A stretch of 61,537 nt of DNA from Lactobacillales bacterium (lineage in GTDB: Bacteria > Bacillota > Bacilli > Lactobacillales > Streptococcaceae). The position numbers were made by a program, and so were the translations under genes. The first letter of the stretch is position 1; each line of letters starts with the position of its first letter. This document shows, one piece after another, positions 60,445 to 61,537 of this stretch. Location of the stretch: assembly GCA_031261175.1 (NCBI GenBank), contig JAISJW010000003.1, positions 1 to 61,537 of the forward strand, in the 5' to 3' direction. A model generated the notes under the pieces. The model saw only the letters and a program-made list of their open reading frames with translations, did no database searches and was not told the origin of the DNA.

Positions 60445-61275
60445 TTATAACTGGGCTTCGTAGTTTTCAAGTTCCAATGAACTTAGGATGATTGAAGCAG
60501 TTTCTTCGATTGAAAGTTTCGCCACGTTAATGACAACACAGTCAAGTTCCGCGAATAATTTATCAGCGTAAGCCAATTCTTTTTTGACTTCGTCGATGTT
60601 CGAGTAAGGCGTGTCTTCGCCTAAACCATAAGCCTTCATGCGCTCAACGCGGTATTCGTTCAACTTCTCAGGCGTGTTAGTCAGACCGATGATCTTCTTG
60701 CGGTCAACCTTATAAATTTCTTCAGGGATTTGCGCGCCTGGCACAAGTGGCAGGTTCGCTACTTTCAGATTCTTATTCGCTAAGTATAAACTTAATGGCG
60801 TTTTAGATGTGCGACTAACCCCGATCAAGACAACATCGGCATCAAGGAAACCCTTAGGATTTTTACCATCATCAAACTTAACGCTGAACTCGATCGCTTG
60901 AATACGCTTGAAGTAGTCCGTATCTAGGTGATGCAGGCTACCAACCTCTTGGTTCGGCGCGATGCCCGTGCGGCGCGTAATTTCGTCCATCATCGGGTGC
61001 AGCAAGTCGATGTAGAACACGTGGTGTTCCGTCGCAAAATCTTTCGCGAAATCGATCAACTTAAAGTTCGCTGCCGTATGCACGACTAACCCATTATCTT
61101 GTTCCGCCCGGAGCAAGATTTTTTCTAAATATTCGAAATCTTTAACGAACGCTTTACGGATAACGCGGAACTTCACATCCGGATACTGCGCCATAATTGC
61201 CGTCGCCAGCTTATACGCCGTCTCCCCCGCCGAATCGCTAACCAAATACAAATTAATTACTTGTTTTTCACTCAT
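60445..61275 (-). CDS. ppsR: Pyruvate, phosphate dikinase regulatory protein
   Basis: A DUF299-family enzyme that phosphorylates PPDK with ADP to switch it off and dephosphorylates it with phosphate. The 276-residue protein has the N-terminal LYLVSDSAGETAYKLA and the phosphate-binding LIGVSRTSKTPLSLYLANK, whose GVSRTSKTPLS is diagnostic. The PPDK gene is not in the window but may be next to its right; a strong ribosome site for a plus-strand gene stands at the edge. Length is normal. Confidence 0.95.
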   Translation of the reverse strand: MSEKQVINLYLVSDSAGETAYKLATAIMAQYPDVKFRVIRKAFVKDFEYLEKILLRAEQDNGLVVHTAANFKLIDFAKDFATEHHVFYIDLLHPMMDEITRRTGIAPNQEVGSLHHLDTDYFKRIQAIEFSVKFDDGKNPKGFLDADVVLIGVSRTSKTPLSLYLANKNLKVANLPLVPGAQIPEEIYKVDRKKIIGLTNTPEKLNEYRVERMKAYGLGEDTPYSNIDEVKKELAYADKLFAELDCVVINVAKLSIEETASIILSSLELENYEAQL

Positions 61276-61537
61276 AAAATACCCCTCATTTGTTTTCTCT
61301 ACCTATGATAATACAGAATCGCGATTTTTTCAATGATTTTGAGGCGATTTTGGGCAAGTAAAACCCGCTCTTGCGGACTTTTTGCGTTTTGTGGTCATTT
61401 TTAGCCAAAAATGACCATAAAACGGTTGTATACTTTCTAATGGGGTTTGTTCGAAAACTCAAAAGACATATTGATTCCAATTTCTGATAAAATGATTTTA
61501 CACTACTAAAATCAACCACAAGAAAGAGGAGAATCAA
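61276..61537 (+). other. Leader region of a gene beginning just past the window edge
   Basis: Contains a GGCAAGT motif (61353-61359), a decayed long palindrome (61371-61427; TGGTCATTTTTAGCCAAAAA and TGACCA, like the element at 30961) and, in the last 15 nt, AGAGGAGAA, a ribosome site for a plus-strand gene whose ATG would follow the window end. Confidence 0.6.

Noticed and set aside
870-61360. ACTTGCC as a Chi site
   Set aside because: Chi-type motifs are skewed toward the leading strand; here both orientations are equally common although nearly all genes are on one strand.
61286-61537. Minus-strand ORF of 83 residues at the right edge
   Set aside because: It spans a palindrome and a promoter/leader region, has no ribosome site, and its composition does not look coding.

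Overview
The window reads as a chromosomal segment of a low-to-moderate GC Firmicute of the order Lactobacillales, probably near Streptococcaceae/Aerococcaceae. Reasons: a ylxM-ffh pair, prfB with the bacterial +1 frameshift site, a hit / ecsA-ecsB-ccrZ-trmB block in streptococcal-type order, a DUF3013-like gene beside prmA, a PrsA foldase lipoprotein, a bifunctional GshF, a PcsB-like hydrolase, a sortase-fold protein and OppA-type lipoproteins. Most genes lie on the minus strand. No rRNA, tRNA, insertion sequence or prophage was seen.

Layout. 150-7946: cmk, a LysM protein, cutC-ffh-ylxM, prfB, a DUF711/ACT pair and a ROK glucokinase. 8062-11036: a competence-type prepilin peptidase, a phased palindromic repeat array, a nuclease-fold protein, a ParB-like protein and an EndA-type lipoprotein nuclease. 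11087-23877: an AT-rich ten-gene operon built around a TerY-P triad (protein kinase, PP2C phosphatase, VWA protein). The triad is joined by a RecQ-like helicase, a UvrD-like helicase with a DUF4145-like N-terminus, a TerY-C-like zinc protein, a transglutaminase-like protein, two Sel1-type proteins and a GRAM/PH-like protein. An XRE-type HTH gene precedes it. 24634-36398: fhs, ttcA-like gene, gshF, then the ecsA-ecsB-ccrZ-trmB-trx-ytpR-argR operon. 36502-43853: hit, ytxH, prsA, prmA, DUF3013-like, an orphan MNT nucleotidyltransferase, cell-wall proteins and a 28-residue Cys-rich ORF under a CcpA-type operator. 44084-61275: two OppA proteins, an acyl-CoA-synthetase-like gene, recD2, trmL, rluD, nadK, manA, folP-rdgB-folK-folB, yitT and ppsR.

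How the parts relate. The main candidate system is the ten-gene TerY-P operon. TerY-P triads are known phosphosignalling modules with reported anti-phage activity. Here the triad is translationally coupled to two DNA helicases and several adaptor-like proteins, which suggests a kinase/phosphatase switch controlling a DNA-processing machine. The operon is depleted in a 7-mer abundant elsewhere in the window, and it lies between two terminators sharing a 15-bp direct repeat. Both fit horizontal acquisition.

Two sequence-level signals run across the host DNA. ACTTGCC/GGCAAGT occurs about 68 times by hand count (about 6 expected), on both strands and often in terminators, resembling a DNA-uptake sequence; the competence-type genes nearby make that testable. 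Long (67-75 bp) near-perfect palindromes sharing a TTTCGAGGCTCGAAA-like core sit just after stop codons at many operon ends. Several genes (gshF, ttcA, yitT, ylxM) appear leaderless, with the -10 box 6-9 nt before the start codon.
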